Assembly: GCF_026745355.1 (NCBI RefSeq)
Contig: NC_079210.1
Coordinates: 21,131,483 to 21,195,482, forward strand
DNA: 64,000 nt
Source of the DNA: Beta vulgaris subsp. vulgaris
Lineage: Eukaryota > Streptophyta > Magnoliopsida > Caryophyllales > Amaranthaceae
Direction of reading: 5' to 3'
The translations under genes and the position numbers were made by a program. The notes under the pieces are model-generated. The model was given only the letters and a program-made list of their open reading frames with translations, did no database searches and was not told where the DNA came from. Below, one piece after another: positions 10,079 through 22,461 of the stretch. How positions within the stretch are numbered: position 1 is the first letter of the stretch; every line of letters begins with the position of its first letter.

Positions 10079-10675
10079 TATATACTAATAATCTTTTCTT
10101 TTTCATACTTGCCATATATATTAAACAAGTTAACAATGGAATTTAATTTGAATTAAATATTAAATTAAGGAGAATGTTTTCCTCTTCTTACATATGTGTT
10201 CAAAACTCTGATAAAAAATTTAATTGACAATAAAACTTGATTGGCAAAATTAGAAGAAAAAATAAAAAACCTGAATTTCATATTAATAATTATATTGATA
10301 ATATTTAAAAACCTAGATGTTTTCTATCATTCAGTAATCTATATTATGTAAATCAAACTCTTCCACTTTATTATGTTTTAATTTATATAAATGAGATATC
10401 TTCTGCTTAAGTTGATATACAAATGTTTTTACTTTGTTTGAGCATAAGCTTTCTTTTAATTTATATTTCTTTATCTCAATACTATATTTGAATAATGATC
10501 AACAAATAACTAAAAGAATTAACAAAACATTCATTTGAGAAAACATATTAAAATAATTTAAAATAATTATAAATGTCTATTCGAATCATAAAAAATTGTG
10601 ACACTGATGAATAACTAATTGAGAAAAAAACATTAATATAACTCGCACGCATAGCGTGCAAACAAATTCTAGTAT

Positions 10676-11175
10676 TCTATAAGGAAAAGGGGAGCTATGT
10701 TGTTCCCCAATAAATTTACTTAATTACCCCTTAGTAAATCAACTACTCTACCAAAAAAATATGAAGAAAATCAAACTCAAATATAGCATAAGAAATTAAC
10801 AAAGAAAATTATTTCAATCAAATATTTGATCAATCAATACACAATCAAGTAGTAAATAAAAAAGAAAAATACAATCAATTAACAAAGTGAAATGGTTTAA
10901 TTAAAACAAAATACTTTGTTCATGAAAATATAAGAATCCTTAATAAATTTGTGTGACATTCTTTTATCACTCGTCAGTTTTAATTTAAAAATCTTAAAGA
11001 AAGTATAAATAAAACAAATAATAAAAGACGGATTTGGTTAAGTATATAAGCTTAATCAACAAAATTAGCTAACCCAAAAATATGTCTAATGTTCAAATTT
11101 TACCTTTGTTTATGCCCAACAAAGTTGTAAATCATGTTCTAAAAAAAGTGAGGCACGCATCACGTGCATAAATTG

Positions 11176-11179
<4 letters not shown>
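10676..11179 (+). mobile_element. Probable non-autonomous Helitron 2
   Basis: It starts TCTATAAGGAAAAGGGGAG three bases after the end of Helitron 1. It ends with a hairpin GCACG-CATCA-CGTGC (11153-11167), eight bases, CTAG (11176-11179) and T. The two ends resemble those of Helitron 1. No coding capacity. The base before the 5' TC is T rather than the expected A, which lowers confidence. Confidence 0.55.
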
Positions 11180-11259
<80 letters not shown>

Positions 11260-11267
11260 AAGAGAAA
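11180..11267. repeat. (GT)n-(AT)n-(GA)n compound microsatellite
   Basis: About 15 GT, 13 AT and 10 GA repeats in succession, directly left of the giant element. The AT part is the presumed original insertion target. Confidence 0.9.
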
Positions 11268-11336
11268 GAGGCAGGATCATGTGAGAAAGGAAATTAGGTG
11301 AGAAATAAGAAAGAATAACTACCCTTAGATTAGTCT
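11268..11336 (+). repeat. Left terminal inverted repeat of the giant element
   Basis: It pairs with 33700-33766 in inverted orientation. Shared blocks are TGAGAA, a second GAGAAAT block and ACCCTTAGAT at the inner end. Confidence 0.7.
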
Positions 11337-11473
11337 ATATTCATGAACATGTCTGCTTTTTTTCGAAAATTAGTTTATAATTATATAAGGAAACTCGCTT
11401 CATGGGAAATTCGCTGCATAATTCATATTGTGTATTCCTGGAGGATTTCATGAGTTACTCTTCAATGCTCCAC

Positions 11474-11592
11474 GCATGCTAGGAGTATTACTTAAGCTTT
11501 CCTGCATATATGTGAGATCTAAAAATAAAGCATGCATGTTAGGAGTATTACTTAAGCTTTCCTGCATATATGTGAGATCTAAAAATAAAGTA
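11474..11592 (+). repeat. 60-bp tandem duplication
   Basis: Two nearly identical units run through AGGAGTATTACTTAAGCTTT and CATATATGTGAGATCTAAAA. They lie in the presumed promoter/leader region of the transposase gene. A 71-residue open frame across them shows the same internal duplication and is not convincing as a protein. Confidence 0.85.
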
Positions 11593-11743
11593 TTCGTTAT
11601 GATCATGTGCTCTAAAATATTAGTTGCATTTTGCTGTATATGATATGATGCATTGTGTCAATTATGGACCTTGTGTTTTGCGTTTCTTGGTTTCAGTTGT
11701 CTGTCTCTTTCGAAAATAGAAATAAAAACGAAACTGCTACTTT

Positions 11744-13860
11744 ATTGGCGATTTCAGATCTTGTGATTACACTAATATTCACCTTCTAATTAGAGTTGTA
11801 GTAGTATTTGATAAGAGTTATACGAATTACTAATTAGAGTTATAGGGGTACTTTGAGTAGTCATAAGAGTTATAATTATAGTTATAGCATTATTTGGTAT
11901 GTACGTCTTATTTGGAGTTATAGGTTTATTTGATAAGAGTTATAGGAATTACTATTTAGAGTTATAACAATTTCATATTTTGCAAACTAATGTTCACCTT
12001 CTAATTAGAGTTGTAGTAGTATTTGATAAGAGTTATACGAATTATTAATTAGAGTTATAGGAGTACTTTGAGTAGTCATAAGAGTTATAATTATAGTTAT
12101 AGCATTATTTGGTATGTACGTCTTATTTAGAGTTATAGGTTTATTTGATAAGAGTTATAGGAATTACTATTTAGAGTTATAACAATTTCATATTTTGCAA
12201 ACTAATATTCACCTTCTAATTAGAGTTGTAGTAGTACAGTATTTGATAAGAGTTATACGAATTACTAATTAGAGTTATAGGGGTACTCTGAGTAGTCATA
12301 AGAGTTATAATTATAGGTATAGCATTATTTGCTATGTACGTCTTATTTAGAGTTATAGGTTTATTTGATAAGAGTTATAGGAATTACTATTTAGAGTTAT
12401 AACAATTTCATATTTTGCAAACTAATGTTCAGCTTCTAATTAGAGTTGTAGTAGTATTTGATAAGAGTTATACGAATTACTAATTAGAGTAGGGGTATTT
12501 TGAGTAGTCATAAGAGTAATAATTATATGTATAGCATAATTTGGTATGTACGTCTTATTTAGAGTTATAGGTTTATTTGATAAGAGATAGGAATTACTAA
12601 TTAGAGTTATAGGAATTCACCTTCTAATTAGAGTTGTAGTAGTATTTAATAAGAGTTATACGAATTACTAATTAGAGTTATAGGGGTATTTTGAGTAGTC
12701 ATAAGAGTTAAAATTATAGTTATAGCATTATTTGTTATGTACGTCTTAATTAGAGTTATAGGTTTATTTGATAAAAGTTATAGGAATTACTAATAAGAGT
12801 TATAGGAAATTCATATTTTGCAAACTAATGTTCACCTTCTAATTAGAGTTGTAGTAGTATTTAATAAGAGTGATACGAATTACTAATTAGAGTTATAGGG
12901 GTATTTTGAGTAGTCATAAGAGTTAAAATTATAGTTATAGCATTATTTGGTATGTACGTCTCAATTAGAGTTATAGGTTTATTTGATAAGAGTTATTGGA
13001 ATTACTAATTAGAGTTATATGATTATTTGACATGTAATAATAGATATAATTATAGTTATGGCATTTCTTGTTATGTACGTTCTAATTAGAGTTATAGGGG
13101 TATTTTGAGTAGTCATAAGAATTAAAATTATAGTTATAGCATTATTTGTTATGTACGTCTTAATTAGAGTTATAGGTTTATTTGATAAGAGTTATAGGAA
13201 TTACTAATTAAAATTATGGGATTACTAATTAGAGTTATAGGGGTATTTTGAGTAGTCATAAGAGTTAAAATTATAGTTATAGCATTATTTGTTATGTACG
13301 TCTTAATTAGAGTTATAGGTTTATTTGATAAGAGTTATAGGAATTACTAATTAGAGTTATAGGAAATTCATATTTTGCAAACTAATGTTCACCTTCTAAT
13401 TAGAGTTGTAGTAGTATTTAATAAGAGTATACGAATTACTAATTAGAGTTATAGGGGTATTTTGAGTAGTCATAAGAGTTAAAATTATAGTTATAGCATT
13501 ATTTGGTATGTACGTCTAATTAGAGTTATAGGTTTATTTGATAAGAGTTATAGGAATTACTAATTAGAGTTATATGATTATTTGACATGTAATAATAGTA
13601 TAATTATATTATGGCATTTCTTGTTATGTACTTCTAATTAGAGTTATAGGAATATTTGATTAGAGTTATATGAATTACTAATTAGAGTTACATGAGTATT
13701 TGACTAGTGATAAGAGTTCCAATTATAGTTATGGCATTACTAATTACATAGCAAGACTTCTTTACAGTTAGTGAGTAGTTAGAGTTATATGAAATAATTA
13801 TTACAGTTATAGACACTCTTGATTAGAGTTATAGGAATTTATGTGTGCAATACTTTGAAT
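11744..13860 (+). repeat. Higher-order array of ATTAGAGTTATA motifs, unit about 215 bp
   Basis: The marker CAAACTAATGTTCACCTTCT or close variants recurs near 11770, 11986, 12203 and 12421, giving a unit of about 215 bp, with more diverged units to 13860. Each unit holds several copies of AGAGTTATA joined by GAATTACTAATT, GTATTTGATA and GGTATTTTGAGTAGTCATAA. A splice acceptor at 13901-13902 ends the region, so most of it may be a 5' intron of the transposase gene. The same unit recurs at 19800-19848 and 27828-28260. Confidence 0.9.
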
Positions 13861-13902
13861 TCTAAATCGTTGACTTACAGTTTATACCTATTTAATATGC
13901 AG

Positions 13903-16554
13903 AGGCAGGAAATAGTAACTCTACGCAAAGCATAAACATTGCCTCATTAAATCTGTCTACACCACCTAACCAAGCACGAACATCACCCCATGTGGAGAAG
14001 ATTAGTTCACTCGAGTTGTTCTAGCAGAATTAATTCCTAAAGTTGGGCAGATTTTCGACAGTCTTAAAGATGCAATAGACTTTTATAATATATATGCTGT
14101 AGCATGTGGATTTGATACTAGAATGTCTACCGAGACTCGAGCAAAGGATGGCACTATTGTATTCAAATACATTTTGTGTAACAAGCAAGGAGTGAAGGCA
14201 GTGGCTGCAGCAAATCACACAACTAATATTGAGTCGGTTGAGCCAATTTCCCCAACTCAAAAGAGGAGGAGAAAACTTACACGGGTTGGTTGCAAAGCCA
14301 AGATTGTTTTCCGACTTCATGAGAAAGGAAGTATCGAGTATGGTATTTTCATGAAGGACATAACCACAAGCTACTAAGTCCTGAAGAAGGACAATTCCAA
14401 AAGTTGAAAAGAAATTTGACGATGTATAAAAAAAAATGATAATTGATAACTCTAAACTCAATATTGGAGCAACAAAGACGTACCGAATGTATAAGGAGAA
14501 GGTTGGTGGTTATGAAAATGTTGGAGCAACTGTTGGCGACTTCAAAAACTTTGCACGGGATGTTAGAGCTTACATTGGAGAACATGATGCTGATATGTTT
14601 ATAAGCACCTTAAGTAGACAAAAGGAGATTAATAGTGGGTTTTTCTTTGACTATGTAGCTAATGCGAAAGAAGGTTTGCATAGAGTGTTTTGGGCCGATG
14701 CTTTGTGTAGGAGAAACTACTTTGGTTTTGGAGATGTTGTCTCGTTTGATGCTACATATGGAACAAACATGTACAACTTGGTATTCTGCCCATTTACAGG
14801 GATTGACCATCATAAAAGGTAATTCATATAACTCTTATGACTACTAAAATACTCTTGCAACTCTAATTAGTAATTCATGTAACTCTAATCAAATACTCTT
14901 GTAACTCTAATCAAATACTCTTGTAACTCTAATCAAATACTCTTGTAACTCTAATTAGTAATGCATATAACTCTAATGAAATACTCTTGTAACTCTAATT
15001 AGTAATGCATATAACTCTACTCATATACTCCTGTAACTATAATTTCTCAGTCTAGTATATCTTTTATTTATCTCCGTCGTATATTTTAAGATTTTTTCCT
15101 TTCCTTTTCATAGGTCTGTGATTTTTGGTGCTGCTTTGACATCAAGAGAGAATGACAATTCTTTTGTGTGGATTTTTGAAAAATTCAAACAAGCTATGGG
15201 CAATAAGGAACCAAACTTTATTATCACTGACCAGGATCCTGCAATGAAGAAAGCTTTCCCAAAAGTATTCAATGATGCACAACAAAAATTCTGCATGTGG
15301 CATATTATGGGTAAACTTACTGACAAGGTGGGGAAAGGGAAAGACATACAGATTACAAACTCAACTGATACAAAAGGGTTAGAAGAGTCGGAACCTAATG
15401 ACATGGTGGGGATAGCTGAACGCAATAAAGAAAAAGATTTCCTCAAGAAGATAAATGCTTGTGTTTGGGATAAAGAATTAGAGCCACAAGAGTTTGTTGA
15501 TAAGTGGAATGAAGTCATACAAGAATTCAATCTACAGCAAAATAAGTGGCTTAATGACATATTCAACATAAAGGAGTCTTGGATCCCAGCATATTTCAAA
15601 GAGAAACCAATGGCTGGCTTAATCCGCACAACACAAAGATCAGAGAGCCAGAATAGTTTTTTTGGTAATTTCAATAGTCCATGTGCTACATTGGTTGAGT
15701 TCTGGTTGCTTTTCCAAATGGCTGTACAACAACAAAGACATGCTCAAAGCAGTTTGAACAAAGATAACGACACTTCCTACCCTCAACTTATCACCCCTTG
15801 GCCGATCGAAGCAAGCGTCTCTAAAGTATACACCCATGTAATCTTTTACCTATTTCAAGAAGAAGTGAGTGCAGCATGTTTCACATGTGGTCATGCAAGG
15901 TCTGAAATTAGGGATGGAATGGAATACATTACTATCACTGAAGATAGAAAGAAGAAGAATTATGAGGTCACTTTAGATCCAATGACTTTCGATACCATAT
16001 GTTCATGTTCACTATTCGAGAGGGTTGGATTGATATGTAGGCATGTTCTTTGGGTTTACAAGGCCAAACATTTGAATAAGTTGCCCGATAAATATATCCT
16101 CACTCGATGGACGAAGGAAGCACACAAAACTCATATTCATGAGTTTGATGAAAATTTTCCTAAAGATTGTGGAAAGGTAGAAATGAAGCAGATAAAATTA
16201 GGTGAATTGTGGAATGAAATATATACAACCATTGGTCTCGTTGAAGAAAGGGATGAAGATATTGATGCTCTAATTGAAAATCTAAGAGGCTTCAAGAAAT
16301 CCATTAAATCGAGTGAGGATAATACGTCAATGACAAAAGACCAAGTCATTCAAGAATTGATAGGATGTAGTGCTCCAAACGAGGTAACTATAAAAGTTCC
16401 TGAGAAAGCCACCAACAAGGGTAGGAAGAGGCTCAAATCTGTGAAAGAAAAGACTATTGAGAAGCAACAAAAACCACTAAGAAGGTGTCGTCTATGCAAT
16501 AAAATGGTCAATCATGATGCAAGGAATTGTCCTTATCGAAGTCAACAAACTTAA
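13903..16554 (+). pseudogene. FAR1/MULE-type transposase, frame-broken
   Basis: This would cut and move the element. The N-terminal FAR1 zinc-binding domain is recognisable (VGQIFDSLKDAIDFYNIYAV, then GFDTRMSTETRAKDG). The MULE transposase domain follows, with VSFDATYGTN as the first catalytic Asp, an intron with GT/AG borders (14819-15113), FGAALTSREN, ITDQDPAM (second Asp), CMWHI and the RSESQNSFFGN block. A SWIM zinc finger CSCSLFERVGLICRHV lies at about 16000-16040, and a C-terminal CRLCNKMVNHDARNC knuckle at about 16485-16530. The 3' exon (15114-16554) is one intact frame of about 480 codons. The 5' exon has single-base frame breaks near 14030, 14360 and in an A-run at 14428-14436, plus no clear start. 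It is therefore probably inactive as it stands. Confidence 0.85.
14819..15113 (+). other. Transposase intron filled with inverted copies of the element motif
   Basis: The GT at 14819 and AG at 15112-15113 join an Arg codon in phase (HHKR to SVIFGAAL), as in FAR1-type proteins. The interior is mostly TAACTCTAATTAGTAATTCA and TAACTCTAATCAAATACTCT units. These are the reverse complement of the ATTAGAGTTATA motif that fills the rest of the element. Confidence 0.85.
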
Positions 16555-17235
16555 GGTAATAGTATAAACAAGTATGGAATATATGTCCTCTTCATTATTT
16601 TATTAATTTTTTATCATCTTTTTCATCCTACTCCACCATTAACTTTATATTTTTACCTTTATTATTATACTTTACTCAATATTGGCATATGACAAAAAAA
16701 ATTCTCAATACAAAAAAAAGTCAAGTTGCGAAGTACTTATTTGTTAGCTTACTGTAGACCTCCACTGAGTCACAAACCAATTGCTAATTTGCTTTTAGTC
16801 TATATTTTGCACTTTAGCATTTTCTTTTCTAGGAGAGACACTTTATCATTATCTTGAAGAAATTGTATAAAGGTCTTATCTTTTAATCTCTGCAGTGTCA
16901 ATTTCTTTGAATACCTGCACCATTTTTATTTACATGCATGCACTTCATAGAGCAGGAATAATGGTGATATGCATGTGACAGAGGAGACACTGCTCGAGTT
17001 GCCAAGGTGATGCAGTTAAACAAGATGGCGGTGTGGGAATGATAGCTAACACAGCTGAAAGTGGTGAAGAACTAATAGCTAATATAGATAGTTGGTGTTT
17101 TTTTTTTTACATATTAATGTATTATTGTTATTATAATTAGAATAAAAATGAAATAGGATGTTGCAAACTTTATAAATATGAAAGTAAAATCATTCTTACC
17201 CTTCTCTTTTATTGTTCGTTGTTGTTGTTGTTGCA
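16555..17235. other. Gap after the transposase gene
   Basis: AT-rich sequence without a recognisable gene. A CAAACTTAAGGTAATA at the transposase stop could be read either as a TAA stop or as a splice donor. An exon-like stretch near 16955-17010 follows an AG and could be an extra 3' exon, but nothing confirms it. Confidence 0.4.
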
Positions 17236-18120
17236 TGAAGAACTCCAAGCTTGATTAGAGTTATAAGAGTACTTAATTAGAGTTATAAGATTACTTAATT
17301 AGAGTTATAAGAGTATTTTATTAGAGTTATATGAATTACTAATTATGACATTACTTATTAAGAATGCTAATTAGAGTTATAGAAGTATTTGATTAGAGTT
17401 ATAGCAATTACTAATTAGAGTTATAGAAGTTTTTAATAATAGCACTAGACATAAGAGTTATAATTATAGTTATGGCATTACTTGTAATATACTTCTAAAC
17501 GGAATTATAAGAGTCTTTGATTAGAGTTATAAGAATATTTGATTAGAGTTATAATTCTAATTCATAATTTTTTTTATCATAACTCTATTGAGGGTCCTTT
17601 GATATATTATAACTTTATAAAAGAATTGACATAACTCCAAACATGCATTGGTACAACTCTAATTTCATATAATTGTAATCAAATACTCCTTTTAACTCTA
17701 ATTTCTAAATAGAGTTAGGTCTTTAATTAGAGTTATAAGATTACTTAATTAGAGTTACAAGAGTATTTTATTAGAGTTATATGAATTACTAATTATGACA
17801 TTACTTATTAAGAATGCTAATTAGAGTTATAGAAGTATTTGATTAGAGTTATAGCAATTACTAATTAGAGTTATAGAAGCTGTTGACTAGTCATAAGAGT
17901 TTTAATTATAGTTATGGCATTACTTCTTATGTGCGTTCTAATTACAGTCATAGGAGTATTTGATTAGAGTTATATGCATTATTTCTTAGAGTTACAGGAG
18001 TATTTAACTAGTCATAAGAATTCTAATTATAGTTATGGCATTACTTGTTACGTATGTTAGTATTTTATTAGGGTTATATAAATTACTAATTAGAGTCACA
18101 TGGGTGTTCTTAATAACAAT
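17236..18120 (+). repeat. Second array of ATTAGAGTTATA motifs
   Basis: A segment of about 160-180 bp (AATTAGAGTTATAAGATTAC through ACATTACTTATTAAGAATGC to AGAGTTATAGAAG) is present twice, at about 17260-17440 and 17720-17890. Between them (17560-17720) are inverted copies (AACTCTAAT), so this noncoding stretch separates the 3' ends of the two convergent genes and could fold back on itself. Confidence 0.85.
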
Positions 18121-18371
18121 AAAAGAATTAGAGCTAAAAACCCTTTCCTGAAAAAATAAAATAGAAAAGGAAAAGAATAGAAACAAGACATTCAGTTAAA
18201 GAGCTTAGAATTAGAAGTAGACTTCTAACTATATTTCGAAGACCAAACTCTGGCATAGCATGAAAGAGTTGTAAATGTTATTCTATGAGCAATAATCAAG
18301 AATCCCTCTACAAAAGTGGAAAAAAAAACTTGTAAATATGTGAGAGATAGCACATGAATTATATGTTTACT

Positions 18372-19213
18372 CTACACCTTTAAACGAGCTGTTTCTTTCC
18401 GTATATTGTCTTGTTCCTTGTAAATCATCCACAACTTGTCTCGAATAGAAGCCTTTATCTCATTGAACTCATGAATCTTTTGGATGATCTCCTTCCTAAT
18501 ATTGTCAATATCACACAAAACAAGGGTTGCACAGATTTCAGCTCTCATTGTACGCCTTATCTTGGCGTTGTCAAGCTGAGACTCAAATATTTCTCCATCA
18601 TAGTTCAACATGTGAACCATTGCAAAAACACCACAATCCAAGGTTGGCTTACTTGTTTGCCATGAAAACTTGACATTAATATATCATATGAAACTAATCA
18701 GCAGCCAATGGATGCTCAAATCTATCCAAATAATCACTCATGTTATAGCGCTGCAAAAAAAAATAGATAAATAACTATAGAGAAAATAACCAACCAATAA
18801 AGCTTAAAAGTACAAAAACAAATAAGAACAAAAGACCTATAAATATTGTAAATCTTACTATACTAATGGCAAGCTTCTTGAAGTGAGAATCATCCCAATT
18901 TCCGTAGACTCTGTTATCCAGATGATCCACTCTTTTTTATATGAAGTTGATCACAACAATAAAGTAGTGTTCCATGTACAAGAGTGGAACGAATATCTGC
19001 GACCCACAAATTGAACAAGTTGAGTTATTAGATAAATAAATAAAAAAGAACATTATAAAAAGAAGTACGAAAGACATACCAAATCAACATTATGAAGATC
19101 ACATTTGACTTTGTTACATGAGATCCAAATATCCCATGAAGAAAATAGCTCACTCAATAATAAAACATCTTCATTTTCGTCATGTTTCTCCGTAATATTT
19201 ACCAAAGGACCCT
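18372..19213 (-). pseudogene. Ulp1-type cysteine protease, C-terminal exons
   Basis: Minus-strand exons carry the second half of a C48 (Ulp1/SENP-like) protease domain, which in its family cleaves SUMO or SUMO-like tags. About 19213-19079: residues LLLSELFSSWDIWISC with GT/AG borders. About 18998-18862: the histidine region IFVPLLYMEHYFIVVINF, then DNRVYGNW (candidate acidic residue). About 18650-18372: the catalytic DCGVFAMVHMLNYDG with the cysteine, followed by an Arg/Lys-rich helical tail ending ARLKV. An in-frame stop after VVINFI in the histidine exon suggests decay. The N-terminal exons lie at 28304-30957, beyond the Copia insertion. Confidence 0.75.
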
Positions 19214-19843
19214 AAAAATATCACATAAAACTTGTAATAAAATAATGTATACACGGTATAAAAAACGAGTACATTTATATGAATTACTGGATAGAGTTAT
19301 AGACCACCATTATAAGCCACATTAAAGCACATATATCTGTAAAGCACATTAAAGTACAGTTTAGTAGTAAGTTCGGTAAAGATCGAATTCCTTATGGTTT
19401 TTTGCTTGTGGATTTTGTTCCATGAAAATGGCTTTTAATGTGATGGCTATATCTGTAGCCATTAGTTTGAAATATGATGGCTTTTAATGTGATGGCTTTT
19501 AATGTGATGGATTTTGTTCCGTGAAAATGGATGTTCCATGAAAATGGGTTGTGGATTTGTTCCATGAAAATGGCTTTTAATCTGCATTGATGTTCATTAT
19601 TCGTTCACTTGCTTTTTGTAAGGTTATACGATTCACTAGCAGTAGATTCACTTGCTTTTTGTACGGTTTATGTAATTTGTGGATGTAAATAGTGAATCAA
19701 ATTTGGTTTACCTTCTAATATGAATTTTGAGGATGGTTGTGTGATATTTTTGCGTAGGAAAAGGGAAAAAAAAGGAAGTAAGGTTTGTTCATATATTTCA
19801 TATTTTGAAAACTAATGTTCACCTTCTAATTAGAGTTGTAGTA
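19214..19843. other. Left part of the Ulp1-gene intron interrupted by Copia
   Basis: Noncoding. At 19430-19600 the phrase ATGAAAATGGCTTTTAATGT recurs in several variants. At 19800-19848 the start of the 215-bp motif unit appears (CTAATGTTCACCTTCTAATT), and it resumes after the Copia element. Confidence 0.6.
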
Positions 19844-19848
19844 GTATT

Positions 19849-20475
19849 TGTAAGAAATTATAAGTACTATAAAGCGGAATTTCATGAATCAAATTCATAA
19901 GCACTTAAATCAGGATCATATGCATATACAATTAAGGATCACATACAAGTTTAGAAATAACCTTTGTAGCGTAATTTCCACAAAGCTTGAAGAACCCGGA
20001 TTGAGAATCTCATATGTGATTCCTCTACTTAGTCCACCAACCCAGATCAACACTCCACCAATGCTAGTTGGAAAGGAAGAAAACTTCTTCTTTGGTTTCT
20101 TGGAGTATAACGTGACTTTTGAAGAGAGAGAATAGGAGAGAGAAAATAATAAAAGAATAAACTGATCGTTTTCTTTTCTGCCTAACCCAAATATATAAAA
20201 GTATTTAGGTCAGATTTCTCTCCCCTTTTCCTATCTCTTGGCCGGCCACCCTAGGGCCCTCTTGGGCTCTAGGTTTCTTTTGTTGATCCAAGTTTAATGT
20301 GTGACCTTGTAGGATCCGTTACATTGGGCTCGGTTTATTTATTTACTAATCCGAAGTTCTTATAGTTTCTCTAGCAAGACGTATAGACGAACCAATAATA
20401 ACGAATTTATTATCTCTATAATACGATCCATTTTATATTAGTAATTGCATTTAAGTCGAGGACATAAATCCTTCA
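19849..20475 (-). repeat. 3' LTR of the Copia element
   Basis: It aligns along its length with 27200-27827, with few differences (for example TGTAAGAAATT versus TGTAGGAAATT at the border). A polypurine tract, minus-strand AAGTGGGAGAT, lies just inside at 20476-20486. A misleading 83-residue open frame occurs in both LTRs. Confidence 0.92.
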
Positions 20476-21264
20476 ATCTCCCACTTGTCCGAGACGAGTG
20501 TGCAATGTTTTTATTCCTCAAGTCTCTTAATGTCTTAATTTGATAGTATGATCATATTTCTATATCATCCATACTAGCTTTCAAATTATTCCTTGAAATC
20601 CGAGTTCAAATTGTCAACAAATGATCATCGAATGATCCATTTGAGCACGGCCATGCATTTTCAATTTTTCACTCTTCAAGGGGCCAAGACACCTATCCTA
20701 TCTCATATAGGAGGACTTTTCCAATCTTGTAGTAACCAATACTCCCACTCAACTTTTAGCACAACCTGAATGCTGCCTTTATAGTCCCCTTTTACGGCAT
20801 GACGTTTGACAGTATCAAAGCTATACTAATCATTGGGCTAAGTAATGTTCTACTCATGTCTCAGGAATCTACTAATATAATTTCGAAGTTATAAAACTTC
20901 TAAGTAGGTCAAGTTCGACTATGTATCAACTATACTGTCCATATGATTGATTAAACATCTCTATGTTTCCATAGCCCATGAAACGGCGCTATCAATCAAT
21001 CTTATATGCTAATCCCTTTAATAAGTCATTTATGTCCAGTTTAATGACTTAGATTAGGAACTTTAATATTCTATGAATTCTGTTCACTTATGGTGTTTCA
21101 TTCATCAAATCACATATTTGACAAAACCATAGAATTCAAGATATATTTTGGACATTTTATTTAATACCAAACCAAAATTAAATAAGACAAAATTTATTAT
21201 CATAAACATAAATAGCAAAACCATGTCTTTACATTGCAATAAGTTTCTCTAAACCTAGTACAAT
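20476..21264 (-). other. Copia 3' untranslated region
   Basis: About 790 bp between the end of RNase H and the polypurine tract/LTR. I see no further gene. Confidence 0.6.
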
Positions 21265-22461
21265 CTAAAGCCACTCTAACATTTGCTTCAAGCCTATAGC
21301 CCTAGCGTGACACTCATGCTTGGGTTGAGGTAGTGGTTTAGTTAGCGGATCAGCCACGTTCTCATCCGTATGAACTTTGCAGATTCTGACATCCTTCCTG
21401 TCAACTATCTCTCGAATGAGGTGATACTTCCTCATCACATGTTTGGACTTGTTATGTGACCTTGGCTCTTTTGCTTGCGCAATAGCACCATTGTTGTCAC
21501 AAAACAACTCAATTCCTTCCAGAACACTAGGTACGATATCCAGCTCTGTCAAGAATTTCTTTATCCAAACTGCTTCCTTAGCTGCTTCAACTGCTGCTAA
21601 ATATTCTGATTCTGTCGTAGAGTCTGCTACAGTGCTTTGCTTTGAGCTCTTCCAGCTCACTGCTCCTCCATTCAGACGAAAGACATACCCTGACTGAGAG
21701 CGGTAGTCATCTCTGTCGGTTTGGAAGCTTGCATCCGTGTAACCTTCAACAACCAACTCACTTTGTCCCCCATATACTAAGAACATGCCTTTAGTCCTCC
21801 TTAAGTACTTAAGGATGCTCTTAGCTGCAGTCCAGTGTGCTTCTCCTGGATTTGCTTGGAACCTGCTACACATGCTCAAGGCATATGCAACATCAGGTCG
21901 AGTACTTATCATGGCATACATGATAGACCCTATAGCCGAAGCATAAGGAATGCTACTCATTCGCTTTAACTCATCAGGCTCAGTCGGGCACTGACTCTTG
22001 CTAAGCGATATGCCATGTGACATGGGAACGAAACCTCTCTTCGAGTTTTCCATGTTGAACCTTGTAAGAACCTTATCAATATAAGTTTCTTGACTTAGCC
22101 CAATCATCCTTCGAGACCTATCTCTATGGATTTTGATTCCCAGTATGTACTCAGCTTCTCCAAGGTCCTTCATAGAGAAACAACTTTTTAACCATTCCTT
22201 GACTGACTCAAGCATTGGTATGTCGTTTCCCATGATTAGTATGTCATCTACATACAGAACCAAGAAGACTAAGCTGCTCCCACTAAACTTCTTGTAAACA
22301 CAAGACTCTTCTTCGCTTTTGATGAAACCAAATTGTTTGATTGCCTCATCAAACCGAAGATTCCAGCTCCGAGATGCCTGCTTCAATCCATAAATGGATC
22401 TCTGAAGCTTGCAAACCCTTTTAGGATTTTCTGGATCTTCAAAACCTTCAGGTTGTGTCAT
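21265..22461 (-). pseudogene. Copia reverse transcriptase and RNase H
   Basis: An open frame of 398 codons with classic Copia RT/RNase H blocks: CKLQRSIYGLKQASRSWN, the catalytic LVLYVDDILIMG, YLRRTKGMFLVYGG, VVEGYTDASFQTDRDD (RNase H), STTESEYLAA, LFCDNNGAIAQAKEP and HVMRKYHLIREIVDR. The frame is open but lacks its own start and depends on fusion with upstream pol. The upstream part (22759-22448) is in a different frame, with a break near 22450-22465. Confidence 0.9.

Larger units (their letters stand above)
9375..10672 (+). mobile_element. Probable non-autonomous Helitron 1, host to two nested TIR elements
   Basis: The 3' end is convincing: a hairpin GCACGC-ATA-GCGTGC (10645-10659), nine bases, then CTAG (10669-10672) followed by T. 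That is the standard Helitron terminus. The 5' end is inferred at TCTATATATA (9375), with element B inserted in its TA stretch; sequence after 9618 (AAATGAAGGGGAG) resembles the start of Helitron 2. The element at 9712-10078 is also nested inside. There is no Rep/helicase. The 3' end is firmer than the 5' end. Confidence 0.5.

Noticed and set aside
11744..13860. Regular repeats that could be mistaken for a CRISPR array
   Set aside because: Units are long, variable and continuous with no unique spacers of constant length, and the genome is a plant's.
19884..20135. 83-residue frame, repeated almost identically at 27235-27486
   Set aside because: The two copies are the same place in the two Copia LTRs; it runs opposite to the element and shows no domain.
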